Source: Verrucomicrobiota bacterium (GTDB lineage: Bacteria > Verrucomicrobiota > Kiritimatiellia > UBA8416 > JABMPJ01). Taken from it: a stretch of DNA of 64,000 nucleotides. The notes beneath the pieces are model-generated. The model worked only from the letters and a program-made list of their open reading frames with translations, did no database searches and had not been told where the DNA came from. Both the position numbers and the translations under genes were made by a program. The stretch spans positions 1-64,000 of the forward strand of contig JABGQM010000012.1 in assembly GCA_018648805.1 (NCBI GenBank), given 5' to 3'. Of this stretch, positions 53,227-61,445 are shown piece by piece. The stretch's first letter is position 1, and each line of letters starts with the position of its first letter.

Positions 53227-54501
53227 ATGCCTAAACAGAAAATAGTCGTGGTCCAGGTGGCCGCTTTGAGCTGGGAGCTTCTGCAGCGCTACGGTCTGCA
53301 GCTGCCGGGACTCTCGTTCCAGCCCACGGCATCGATCTTCCCCGCCCTGACCTGCCCGGTACAGGCCACCATGCGCACCGCGACGCTACCCGACGCGCAC
53401 GGCATGCTTTCGAACGGCGTGTTTGACCCACGGCTGCGCAAGGTGCTCTTCTGGGAACAGTCCGCGGCCCAGATCGAAGGTCCACGCATCTGGGACGGCC
53501 TGCGCGCGCAGGGCGGCAGCGCGGGCATGTTCTTCTGGCAGCAGAGCCTCGGTGAATCGGTCGATTGGCTGCTCTCGCCGGCACCGATTCACCGCCACCA
53601 CGGCGGCATGATCCAGGATTGCGCCGGCCGCCCCGAGAGCCTCTATCCCCGTCTGCAGAAGGCCCTCAAGCGCCCCTTCAACCTGATGCGCTACTGGGGG
53701 CCACTCGCCTCTGCCGCATCCTCGCAATGGATCGCCGAGGCGGTGGCCAACCTGATGGCCTGCCCCGCCGCGCCCAACCTGTTGATGACCTATCTGCCGG
53801 CCCTGGACTACGATCTGCAACGCTACGGTCCCTCCGATCCACGCTGCGCCAAGGCGTGGCGACAGACCGTCGCGCAGCTCTCGCTCCTGGTTGAAGCCGC
53901 CGCCCAGCATGGTTACGAGGTGTTGGTCTATGGCGACTACGCCATCGCCGACTGTCCGGGCGGACCGGTCTATCCCAATCGTATCCTGCGCGAGGCCGGA
54001 CTCCTGAGCGTGCGGCCGATCAAGCAGATGGCCTATCTTGATCTCTATCACACGCCCGCTTTTGCCATGGTCGATCACGAGATTGCGCACATCTATACCA
54101 CCTCCCCCGCGCACCACCTGGCCGCCCGTGCGGCCCTGGAAGCGGCCCCCGGGATCGCGGAGGTACGCGAGAGCGCTACGGGCTCGAACGGCGGCGACCT
54201 CGTGGCCGTCGCGGCCGAAGGCCAGTGGTTCTCCTATCGCTGGTGGAATGAGCGCCGTGAGGCACCCGATTACGCATCCCACGTTGATATTCACAACAAG
54301 CCCGGCTTCGATCCCTGCGAACTTTTTTTCGGATGGCCCCCCGGCTCGGTATCGCAGAACGACCATCGTGTGGGTGGCACCCACGGACGCATCGGCCCGG
54401 GGCGTGACGTCGCATGGGCCTCGACGATCCTGGAGGGGCGGCCAGAGAGCCTGCTGGACCTCTCCCGCGATCTCAAACACTGGCTGGAGACCACACCATG
54501 A
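53227..54501 (+). CDS. eboF: EboF-type nucleotide pyrophosphatase/phosphodiesterase (alkaline-phosphatase superfamily)
   Basis: The protein has the alkaline-phosphatase-like fold: PALTCPVQATMRTATLPDAHGM with the nucleophile Thr, SNGVFDPR, LMTYLPALDYDLQRYG and YGDYAIADC for metal binding, and a final HIDVHNKPGFDP-like HVDIHNKPGFDP and HRVGGTHG. No signal peptide is visible. The metal ligands of the family are largely present. Its stop codon overlaps the start of the next gene (ATGA), showing translational coupling. Confidence 0.83.
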   Translation: MPKQKIVVVQVAALSWELLQRYGLQLPGLSFQPTASIFPALTCPVQATMRTATLPDAHGMLSNGVFDPRLRKVLFWEQSAAQIEGPRIWDGLRAQGGSAGMFFWQQSLGESVDWLLSPAPIHRHHGGMIQDCAGRPESLYPRLQKALKRPFNLMRYWGPLASAASSQWIAEAVANLMACPAAPNLLMTYLPALDYDLQRYGPSDPRCAKAWRQTVAQLSLLVEAAAQHGYEVLVYGDYAIADCPGGPVYPNRILREAGLLSVRPIKQMAYLDLYHTPAFAMVDHEIAHIYTTSPAHHLAARAALEAAPGIAEVRESATGSNGGDLVAVAAEGQWFSYRWWNERREAPDYASHVDIHNKPGFDPCELFFGWPPGSVSQNDHRVGGTHGRIGPGRDVAWASTILEGRPESLLDLSRDLKHWLETTP

Positions 54502-55667
54502 GCAGCACTTCGCATACCTACCACCAGCGCATCAGTGTCGACTACAACTACCCCGTCGAATTTGCGCGCGACATCTTGAATCCAGACAACCCATTACTGG
54601 CCAACACGTTGGATCGATTAAAAGAGGGACGCAGGCACCGTGTGCAGGCCTTTGTCGATTCCGGTGTGGTGAAGGCGTGGCCCGATATTGCCGACCGGCT
54701 GCGCGCCTATGCCGCGGCCTATCCCGAGATCATCGATCTGGTGCATGATCCAGAAACGGTCCAAGGCGGCGAACGGGCCAAGAACAGTCGCCGGGCGGCT
54801 GAACGGGTTATGGAGAGCATTGCCGACCACCACCTCTGCCGCCAGAGCTTCGTGCTCGCGATCGGGGGCGGCAGTGCGCTTGATATTATCGGCCTGGCCG
54901 CCACACTCGTTCACCGCGGCTTGAGGCAGATTCGCATCCCCACCACCGTCCTGGCCCAGAATGACAGCGGCGTGGGGGTCAAAAACGGGATCGATGCCTA
55001 CGGCGTCAAGAATTTTGCCGGTACCTTTGCGCCGCCTTTTGCGGTCCTGATCGATCCCGCCTTCCTGACCACGCTGGAAGACCGCTACTGGATTGGCGGG
55101 CTCGGCGAGGCGTTCAAGGTGGCCCTGATCAAGGATGCCGCCTTCTTTGATTATCTCTGCCGTCACGCCGAGGCGCTGCGGCAGCGTGACGCCGAGGTGA
55201 TTGAGGAGGTCGTACGCCGCTCAGCCATCCTCCACCTCGAACACATCCGCGAGGGCGGAGATCCCTTCGAGTTCGGGGCCTCACGTCCGCTCGACTTCGG
55301 TCACTGGAGTGCGCATCGCCTTGAGGTGATGTCCGGCTATGAACTCAGCCATGGTTGTGCCGTGGCGATTGGGGTGGCCCTCGACGCCTTCTATGCCCAG
55401 GCCACCGGACTGATATCATCCGGCGAGTTTGAGTCGATTGTGCGCGCCATGAAGGCAGCCGGACTGGCCATATGGAGCACGTTGCTTGAACGCTGCGAGC
55501 CGGACGGCGACCTGACCGTGTTGCGTGGATTGGCTGACTTCCGTGAGCATCTTGGTGGCGAGCTGCATGTTACGCTGCCGGGTCCGATTGGCCGCGGGGT
55601 CGAGATCAACGAGATGGATCCCGAGATTATTATCCAGGGCATCCAGGCTCTGAAGGAACTCGCATGA
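54498..55667 (+). CDS. eboD: EboD-type 3-dehydroquinate-synthase-like protein
   Basis: Sugar-phosphate-cyclase fold: AIGGGSALDIIGLAATLVHRG, PTTVLAQNDSGVGVKNGIDAYG split into two motifs, GLGEAFKVALIKDA, and the metal-binding residues in EHIREGGDPFEFGASRPLDFGHWSAH and ELSHGCAVAIGVALD. It is thus a DHQ/EVS-type cyclase; the usual GGGVVGDLAGF motif of AroB is altered to GGGSALDIIGL, so it is not the housekeeping aroB. The gene overlaps eboF and eboE through ATGA junctions. Confidence 0.85.
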   Translation: MSSTSHTYHQRISVDYNYPVEFARDILNPDNPLLANTLDRLKEGRRHRVQAFVDSGVVKAWPDIADRLRAYAAAYPEIIDLVHDPETVQGGERAKNSRRAAERVMESIADHHLCRQSFVLAIGGGSALDIIGLAATLVHRGLRQIRIPTTVLAQNDSGVGVKNGIDAYGVKNFAGTFAPPFAVLIDPAFLTTLEDRYWIGGLGEAFKVALIKDAAFFDYLCRHAEALRQRDAEVIEEVVRRSAILHLEHIREGGDPFEFGASRPLDFGHWSAHRLEVMSGYELSHGCAVAIGVALDAFYAQATGLISSGEFESIVRAMKAAGLAIWSTLLERCEPDGDLTVLRGLADFREHLGGELHVTLPGPIGRGVEINEMDPEIIIQGIQALKELA

Positions 55668-56851
55668 AGATTGACGGCGAGACCACACGACACCTGACCT
55701 ACTGCATGAACGTCCATCCCGGCGAGTCGTGGGATGACGTGCTCGAGGCGATCCGGATCCACGTGGTTCCGCTGCGCGAGCGCACCGCACCGGGCCGGGC
55801 CTTTGGACTCGGTCTCCGCCTATCACATGCCGCTGTCGAGGCCGCCACGCCCGAGGCCGTGGCCGAGCTCAAGGGCCTGCTTGACGCGCATGACCTCTAT
55901 GTGTTCACGATCAACGCCTTTCCTTTCGGCACCTTTCATGGGGAGCGCGTCAAAGAGCACGTCTACCAGCCCGACTGGCGCAGCGTGGAACGGCGCGACT
56001 ACACCCTTCGTGTGGCCGACATCGCGGCCCAGCTCGCCGGGGCGGGCGAGACGGTCAGCATCAGCACCGTACCGGGTTCATACGGTGCCTGGATTGAGAC
56101 CGAAGACGATGTTCGCCTTATGGTCGAACACCTCATGGATGTGGTTGCCCACCTGGTTACGATTGAAGCCGGAGGCGGCTGCCGCATCACCCTCGGCCTC
56201 GAGCCCGAACCCGACTGTTACCTGCAGACCACGCCGGATGTGCTCGCCTTTTTCGCCGGACCAATCGAAACAATCGGGCACCCATATCTTGATCAGCTAT
56301 TGGGTGACAGTACGTTAAACACACACAATCTCATCGCGCGCCACCTCGGCATCTGCTTCGACACCTGTCACCTCGCGCTCCAATTCGAGTCGCTCGAGGA
56401 GAGTCTTCACGCCCTGGCCGATGCGGGCATCCTGATATCGAAAGTTCAAATCAGCTCCGCGCTGCATATGTGCCACACGGCCGATGCTCGCCAAGCGCTG
56501 CAGGCGTTTCTTGATCCGGTCTACCTTCACCAGGTCAAGATCCGGTCGTCGGCCCACGCCGCCCTGAAATCGTATCCCGATCTCGACGTGGCACTCAAGG
56601 CCACCGCGCCCGACGCGGATGAAGCCTGGCGGATCCATTTTCACGTGCCGCTCTATTTCAAAAGCTACGGCGCACTCGGCTCCACCGCCGGCGAGCTTTC
56701 GCCCTCCTTCTTCAAGGCTCTCAAGGCCGTCAATGCCACGCATCTGGAGATAGAGACCTACACCTTTGACGTCTTGCCGCCCGACCTACGCGCCCTCGGC
56801 ATCGACCAGAGCCTCGCCCTCGAGTACGACTGGGTGCTGAAGCGGTTATAG
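55664..56851 (+). CDS. eboE: EboE-type metabolite traffic protein (xylose-isomerase-like TIM barrel)
   Basis: The 395-residue TIM barrel starts TRHLTYCMNVHPGESWDDV, the typical start of this family, and contains LTFxINAFPFG as VFTINAFPFGTFHGERVKEHVY, then GLEPEPDCYL, GICFDTCHLALQFE, and the C-terminal VPLYF and THLEIETYTFDVLP motifs. Metal ligands Glu, Asp and His are at the positions expected for xylose-isomerase-like enzymes. It overlaps eboD by the ATGA junction and is the last gene of the cluster. Confidence 0.88.
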   Translation: MKIDGETTRHLTYCMNVHPGESWDDVLEAIRIHVVPLRERTAPGRAFGLGLRLSHAAVEAATPEAVAELKGLLDAHDLYVFTINAFPFGTFHGERVKEHVYQPDWRSVERRDYTLRVADIAAQLAGAGETVSISTVPGSYGAWIETEDDVRLMVEHLMDVVAHLVTIEAGGGCRITLGLEPEPDCYLQTTPDVLAFFAGPIETIGHPYLDQLLGDSTLNTHNLIARHLGICFDTCHLALQFESLEESLHALADAGILISKVQISSALHMCHTADARQALQAFLDPVYLHQVKIRSSAHAALKSYPDLDVALKATAPDADEAWRIHFHVPLYFKSYGALGSTAGELSPSFFKALKAVNATHLEIETYTFDVLPPDLRALGIDQSLALEYDWVLKRL

Positions 56852-56892
56852 ACCCGGAATGGCGCTTGGATAAGGCGGTTAACTGGTAAGAA

Positions 56893-57090
56893 TTGAACAC
56901 CCAATATCCAACACTCAAATCCAATGACCAAGTGCGTGCGGCTAGCGAATGGTCAGTCCCGAGGCCTCCCATTCACTGTGCACGCTCACTTGGACATTGG
57001 GAGTTCGTTGCCATTCCCTTCGGTCATTGCTTTCGCTTCGCTCAAGCCTGTCTCCGCTTCGCTCCGGCTGTTGGATATTGGATATTCAGA
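56893..57090. repeat. Dispersed palindromic repeat, family C, copy 4
   Basis: The left arm holds CCCAATATCCAACACTC and the right arm GCTGTTGGATATTGGATATTC. The inner core (CAAGTGCGTGCG, GCGAATGG and CATTC, GCACGCTCACTTGG) is the same as in copy 1. Two Ser/Leu-rich pseudo-hairpin segments expand the right side. The interval 56852-57192 contains no gene I can support. Confidence 0.8.
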
Positions 57091-57192
57091 TGTATACGAA
57101 GCAGTCTTTACCCAAGTGCCATTCGGCTTTAGCCTGATCTACTCCAAGTTCAGAGTTGCCCCAGCCATACCATACCGACTATTTTTAGCGGC

Positions 57193-58557
57193 GTGACCAC
57201 TGTATTCAAAGACACCATCGCCGCCATATCAACCGCACCCGGACCGGCCGGCATCGCGATTCTGCGTCTATCGGGTCCCGACAGCCTCGCCATCGCCGAT
57301 TCCGTAGTGCGCTGCAGCGGCCCCCCCCCTTCACAGCGGGCCGGTGGCACGTTCCTGCATGGCCGCGTCGTTCATGGCGAGGAAGAGATCGACGAGGCCG
57401 TGGTTCTCATCTTTCGCGCTCCGCATAGCTATACGCGTGAAGACGTGGTAGAAATCCAGGGTCACGGAGGGCAGGCTGCGGCCCAGCGCATTCTGCAGAC
57501 CGTGCTGGCGGTCGGGGCCCGGCCAGCCGATCCCGGGGAGTTCACCCGACGCGCTTTTCTGAATGGGCGCATCGATCTCGTGCAGGCCGAAGCCGTGGCC
57601 GATCTCATTCGCGCCCGCTCCGATCGTGCCGCCGCCGCCGCGGTCGAACAGCTCGAGGGGCGGCTCAGCACCCAGCTCAATGCCCTCTACGATCATCTGA
57701 TGGCCGCGGTGGCCGATCTGGAGGCCTCGCTCGATTTCGAGGAAGGCGAGCTGCCCCCCTCCGTACTGACCCAGACCGACGCCCAATTGGCGGCGGCCGA
57801 GGAGGAGATCCAGCTCCTGCTCGCCACCTGGCAAGAAGGGCACCTGCTGCGCGACGGCGCAAGAGTCGTGATTGCCGGTCAGCCCAACGTCGGCAAATCA
57901 ACCCTCATGAACCGTCTGCTCGGACGCGACCGCTCCATCGTCACCCACCTGCCCGGCACCACCCGCGACACCATTGAAGAGAGCCTTATTCTGGGGGGCA
58001 TCCCCATGCGCCTGATCGACACCGCCGGACTACGTGACACATCGTGTCTCGTTGAGCAACAAGGGGTTACACGTGCGTCCATTAGTATAGACCAGGCAGA
58101 TCTGGTGCTCTATCTTATCGATGCATCGCAACCGGTCAGCGTAGAAGCGCACACGACACTGTCTCGACTTGCCCCCAAGACCACCCTCCTGGTTCAGAGT
58201 AAAGTCGATCTAGTGAAAGAAATTCCAGAGCCACCTGACCACCGGTACGAAATCGTCACCTGCAGCGCCTCCAGCGAGGACGGGGTCAAGAGTGTTCGCG
58301 ATGCACTTTTTGCCCGCCTGGGTCAGATGGACACCCCACCCCACGCCGTGATCTCCGAGCGTCACCGTACACTCCTGCAGCTAGCCCAAGCGTGTATGGT
58401 CGAAGCACGCCAGCTAGCCAGCGAAGATGAAGCCCTCCTCGTTCCCGCCGCCGATCTCCTGCGCAGCGCGCTCGATCATCTCGGCAGCATCACCGGTCGC
58501 ACCTACACCAGCGAACTCCTCGACGCCATCTTCAGCCGCTTCTGTATCGGAAAGTAG
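57193..58557 (+). CDS. mnmE: tRNA modification GTPase MnmE
   Basis: With MnmG, MnmE modifies wobble U34 of certain tRNAs to cmnm5U. It starts DTIAAISTAPGPAGIAILRLSGP, has GEFTRRAFLNGRIDLVQAEAVADLI, the G-domain with P-loop GQPNVGKST (about residues 229-237), DTAGLRDTS, and ends with the conserved FCIGK C-terminus. The GTG start lacks a clear ribosome binding site but begins exactly at the family N-terminus. mnmG is the next housekeeping gene, separated by the mobile-like unit. Confidence 0.96.
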   Translation: MTTVFKDTIAAISTAPGPAGIAILRLSGPDSLAIADSVVRCSGPPPSQRAGGTFLHGRVVHGEEEIDEAVVLIFRAPHSYTREDVVEIQGHGGQAAAQRILQTVLAVGARPADPGEFTRRAFLNGRIDLVQAEAVADLIRARSDRAAAAAVEQLEGRLSTQLNALYDHLMAAVADLEASLDFEEGELPPSVLTQTDAQLAAAEEEIQLLLATWQEGHLLRDGARVVIAGQPNVGKSTLMNRLLGRDRSIVTHLPGTTRDTIEESLILGGIPMRLIDTAGLRDTSCLVEQQGVTRASISIDQADLVLYLIDASQPVSVEAHTTLSRLAPKTTLLVQSKVDLVKEIPEPPDHRYEIVTCSASSEDGVKSVRDALFARLGQMDTPPHAVISERHRTLLQLAQACMVEARQLASEDEALLVPAADLLRSALDHLGSITGRTYTSELLDAIFSRFCIGK

Positions 58558-58570
58558 GATGTAGGGGAAC

Positions 58571-59019
58571 AAGCCACCACGGAAAACACGGAAGGCACGG
58601 AAATGGGAAAACTTCTATTTGAAAAAGAGAGCTTTGCTATTCGAGGCGCAGTGTTTGAGGTCTACAAGGAGATGGGTTGTGGGTTTCTCGAATCTGTCTA
58701 TCAAGAGTGTCTGGAGCGAGAGCTAAAGAAATGCGATATTCCGTTTGAACCTCAGAAGCAGCTATCTCTGTACTATAAAGGTGATGTTCTGGACCAGGTC
58801 TACATTCCTGACCTGGTCTGCTATGGACAGATCATCCTCGAACTGAAGGCCGCGAAGACAGTATCCCCCGAGCACCGAGCACAGATCATCAATTATCTTA
58901 AGGCGTCCAAGACACGCGTTGGATTCCTCGTGAACTTTGGAGTATACCCTAAAGCAACGATAGAGCGCTTTGTGCTCTAACCTCCCTTTCCGTGATTTCC
59001 GTGTCTTCCGTGGTGGCCT
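58571..59019 (+). mobile_element. Inverted-repeat unit carrying a GxxExxY nuclease-like gene
   Basis: Two 33-base terminal inverted repeats (58571-58603 and 58987-59019, 29 of 33 positions complementary) bound a single gene. Each arm is built of three ACACGGAA-type units (CCACCACGGAA, CACGGAA, CACGGAAA). The unit starts 14 bases after the mnmE stop codon and ends 6 bases before the mnmG start, and so occupies the mnmE-mnmG junction. The left arm includes the A of the GxxExxY start codon. I see no target duplication. Confidence 0.65.
58603..58980 (+). CDS. GxxExxY protein (PD-(D/E)XK-type nuclease-like)
   Basis: The 125-residue protein has the eponymous motif GFLESVY (Gly27, Glu30, Tyr33), then the PD-(D/E)XK-type pattern with Asp70 in IPDLV and Glu80-Leu-Lys82 in ILELKAAK, and the family ending RVGFLVNFG. 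The nuclease assignment rests on the PDDEXK_3 family and is not proven for this protein. GC is lower than in the flanking mnmE. The start codon lies on the edge of the left inverted repeat and no Shine-Dalgarno except the GGAAGG inside the repeat is seen. Confidence 0.9.
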   Translation: MGKLLFEKESFAIRGAVFEVYKEMGCGFLESVYQECLERELKKCDIPFEPQKQLSLYYKGDVLDQVYIPDLVCYGQIILELKAAKTVSPEHRAQIINYLKASKTRVGFLVNFGVYPKATIERFVL

Positions 59020-59025
59020 AATCCC

Positions 59026-61107
59026 ATGAACTATGACATCATCATCGTTGGCGCCGGACATGCCGGCTGCGAAGCCGCCTTGGCCGCGGCACGTATGGGT
59101 ATGCAGACCGCGCTGATCACCATGCAGCCCGACAAAGCCGCCAATATGCCATGCAATCCCTCTATCGGAGGCATTGCAAAATCGCATCTGGTCTTCGAAC
59201 TTGATGCCCTCGGCGGCGAGATGGCACGCAACACTGATATGACCGGCATTCAGTTCCGCGTTCTGAATACCCGCAAAGGACCCGCCGTACAAGCCAATCG
59301 CGCCCAGTGCGACAAACAGGCCTATAACAGCCGCATGTGCGCCGTACTCGCCAATACAAGACACCTTGAGATAATCAAAGGGAATGTTGTCGATATTGAC
59401 ATCCAGGACAGCGCCGTAACCGCAGTCATTATGAAGGATGGGCAGCACATCCCGGCCAAAAGTGTGGTTATATGCGCCGGGACCTCACTGCGCGGTTCCA
59501 TTCATATTGGTGAAGAGACCACCCCCGGAGGGGGCGGCGACCTTCCCGCAGCCAACCAGCTAGGACTGAATCTCCACTCACGGGGATTCAGAACCGCCAG
59601 ACTTAAGACCGGAACCCCGCCACGACTCCACAAAGATAGTATAGATTATGACCGTTTGGTGATTCAGCCCGGTGTTGAGCCGCCCCCGTTCTTTTCCTGC
59701 ACCGTCAAGAAACTCAGCCCAATGTTCCACGTGGAACATCCCCCCACCGACGCAGACCTCCTCTCAATGTTCCACGTGGAACATCGGAATCCTAGAGTGG
59801 ACCACACCCAGACCCGCTGCGCGGGATCAACGCCCAACAACCAACAACCAACAACCAACTCCCAAGCGGTGAGCTCAGACTTGGATGTTGAGCGTTGGAT
59901 GTTGGATGTTGGATGTTCGCATTTCCCGCCAGAACTCATGCCTTGGCAACCGGGGGGCGATCAAATGCCCTGTCATTTGGGCCATACAACGGAGGAAACG
60001 CACCGAATTATCCGCGAGAACCTGAATCGTAGCTCACTCTATGGCGGCCAGATATCAGGCACGGGGGTCCGCTACTGTCCCTCTGTAGAGGATAAGATCG
60101 TAAAATTCCCGGACAAACCGCAGCACCACGTCTTTGTGGAACCGGAGGGACGCAGCACGGACTTGGTCTATCCAAACGGAATATCAAACAGTCTGCCACG
60201 CGATGTGCAGCGGGAGATGGTCCGGTCGATCCCTGGTTTAGAGGAAGCGGTGATCGTGGAGTGGGCTTACGCGATTGAGTATGATTTCGTTGATCCGACC
60301 CAACTCACCCACACGCTGGAGTCGAAATCGATCGAGGGGCTGTTCCTCGCCGGGCAAGTGAATGGCACGACGGGATACGAGGAGGCGGCGGCCCAGGGCT
60401 TCATGGCGGGGGTGAATGCCGCCTTGAAGGTTCAAGGCGAAGCGCCATTTGTGTTGCGCCGGGATGAGGCGTACATCGGGGTATTGATCGACGACCTGGT
60501 GACCAAGGGCACGGATGAGCCTTACCGGATGTTTACCTCGCGGGCGGAGCATCGGCTGTTATTGCGCCAGGATAATGCGCGCTTCAGATTGTGGGAGCAT
60601 GCGGTGCGACTTGGAATCGTCGACAGTGAGCTTGTGGTTGAGACTGAGAGATTTGCATCAGATATAGAGAGGGAGAAGCAGCGGATCGAAACCACACGCC
60701 ATGGCGGAAGCACGCTACTGCATGCACTCCGTCAGCGTGGCATGACCTACGCGGCGTTGGAGGGACGGCAGGCGGATCTGGATCCGGTGGTGGCGGAACA
60801 GGTGGAGATCTGGGCGCGCTACGCGGGGTATATCGAGCGCGAGCAGAAGGAGGTCGCGAAGCGGCGCGGGATGGAGGATGTCGCGATTCCGGATGGGATC
60901 GATTATCGGGCGATTGATCCGTTGCGCCTGGAGGCGCGCGAGAAACTGGATCGGATTCGACCGGAAACGCTCGGGCAGGCACTCCGCATTCCGGGCATCA
61001 CGCCGGCGGATATCTCGGTGTTGATGGTGATTGTGGGGCGGAGGGGGACCACCACGGAAAGCACGGAAGATGTGCGGGTAGCCAGCACGAATGGTATGAG
61101 GACCTGA
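59026..61107 (+). CDS. mnmG: tRNA uridine-5-carboxymethylaminomethyl(34) synthesis enzyme MnmG, with insertion
   Basis: The FAD-binding N-terminus [50 protein letters not shown] and the later [13 protein letters not shown] and [11 protein letters not shown] motifs identify MnmG. Compared with the usual protein, about 80 extra residues (about 232-312) replace a short loop between FFS and [14 protein letters not shown]. This insert contains two MFHVEH segments coded by parS-like palindromes and a family C repeat. The last about 19 residues come from another repeat (61048 onwards), giving a non-native tail. The frame remains open throughout. The ATG lacks a normal ribosome binding site because the inverted repeat abuts it. 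Confidence 0.9.
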   Translation: MNYDIIIVGAGHAGCEAALAAARMGMQTALITMQPDKAANMPCNPSIGGIAKSHLVFELDALGGEMARNTDMTGIQFRVLNTRKGPAVQANRAQCDKQAYNSRMCAVLANTRHLEIIKGNVVDIDIQDSAVTAVIMKDGQHIPAKSVVICAGTSLRGSIHIGEETTPGGGGDLPAANQLGLNLHSRGFRTARLKTGTPPRLHKDSIDYDRLVIQPGVEPPPFFSCTVKKLSPMFHVEHPPTDADLLSMFHVEHRNPRVDHTQTRCAGSTPNNQQPTTNSQAVSSDLDVERWMLDVGCSHFPPELMPWQPGGDQMPCHLGHTTEETHRIIRENLNRSSLYGGQISGTGVRYCPSVEDKIVKFPDKPQHHVFVEPEGRSTDLVYPNGISNSLPRDVQREMVRSIPGLEEAVIVEWAYAIEYDFVDPTQLTHTLESKSIEGLFLAGQVNGTTGYEEAAAQGFMAGVNAALKVQGEAPFVLRRDEAYIGVLIDDLVTKGTDEPYRMFTSRAEHRLLLRQDNARFRLWEHAVRLGIVDSELVVETERFASDIEREKQRIETTRHGGSTLLHALRQRGMTYAALEGRQADLDPVVAEQVEIWARYAGYIEREQKEVAKRRGMEDVAIPDGIDYRAIDPLRLEAREKLDRIRPETLGQALRIPGITPADISVLMVIVGRRGTTTESTEDVRVASTNGMRT
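59722..59739. promoter_or_regulatory. parS-like ParB binding site 1
   Basis: ATGTTCCACGTGGAACAT is a perfect 18-base palindrome. Its 16-base core matches the widespread chromosomal parS consensus (TGTTNCACGTGNAACA). It lies in the in-frame insert of mnmG and codes for MFHVEH. Confidence 0.85.
59767..59784. promoter_or_regulatory. parS-like ParB binding site 2
   Basis: An identical 18-base palindrome, 45 bases downstream of site 1 in the same frame, also translates as MFHVEH. The conserved flanks (CA before, C after) are shared by the two copies. Confidence 0.85.
59828..59918. repeat. Dispersed palindromic repeat, family C, copy 5 (inside mnmG)
   Basis: The left arm holds CCCAACAACCAACAACCAAC and the right arm TTGGATGTTGGATGTTGG, as in copies 2 and 3. 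It is located within the coding sequence of mnmG and translates in frame as part of the insert (for example NNQQPTTN). Confidence 0.8.
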
Positions 61108-61393
61108 AAATGGTGCTCATTGGATCGGTTCAGTTCACGACAAAGTTCACGAATCAGTTAGGACGGGATAGTTCACAACAAAGTTCACGAGGTGGATGCT
61201 CTATCGGGGGCTAGATATCCGATGCGTTGGCACTGAAACTGTATCGTGAACATTGTCGTGGACTACCTCGAGAGACTACTCCGTGGACTTTGTCGTGAAC
61301 TACTCCGAATACTACTAAGGACACAGTCGGCCTGCTCCCGCACAGCATGGTGCGGGAAGAACCCGCGCAACTGCCATGCGTGCTTTCCGTGGT
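61048..61393. repeat. Second ACGGAA-type inverted-repeat pair, without a gene
   Basis: ACCACGGAAAGCACG (61051-61065) and CGTGCTTTCCGTGGT (61379-61393) are perfect 15-base complements of the same repeat type as the ends of the GxxExxY unit. The left arm forms the 3' end of mnmG. No gene lies between the arms. Confidence 0.75.
61132..61302. repeat. Nested palindromic repeat, unit GTTCACGACAAAGTTCACGA
   Basis: The 21-base unit occurs twice in direct orientation (61132-61152 and 61170-61190, one difference) and twice in inverted orientation (61244-61265 and 61281-61302, a few differences). The arrangement is fully nested inside the ACGGAA-type pair. It occupies the 61108-61445 gap, which has no gene I can support. 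Confidence 0.82.
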
Positions 61394-61445
61394 AGACCAA
61401 CCTTTCTCGGTTGAAACATAGGGGAGCAGCCAGTAGGCTGATGTT

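Noticed and set aside
54498-55667. Housekeeping 3-dehydroquinate synthase aroB
   Set aside because: The motif after the glycine-rich loop is altered and the gene is coupled to UbiA-like, phosphatase and EboE genes, so an ebo function is more likely.
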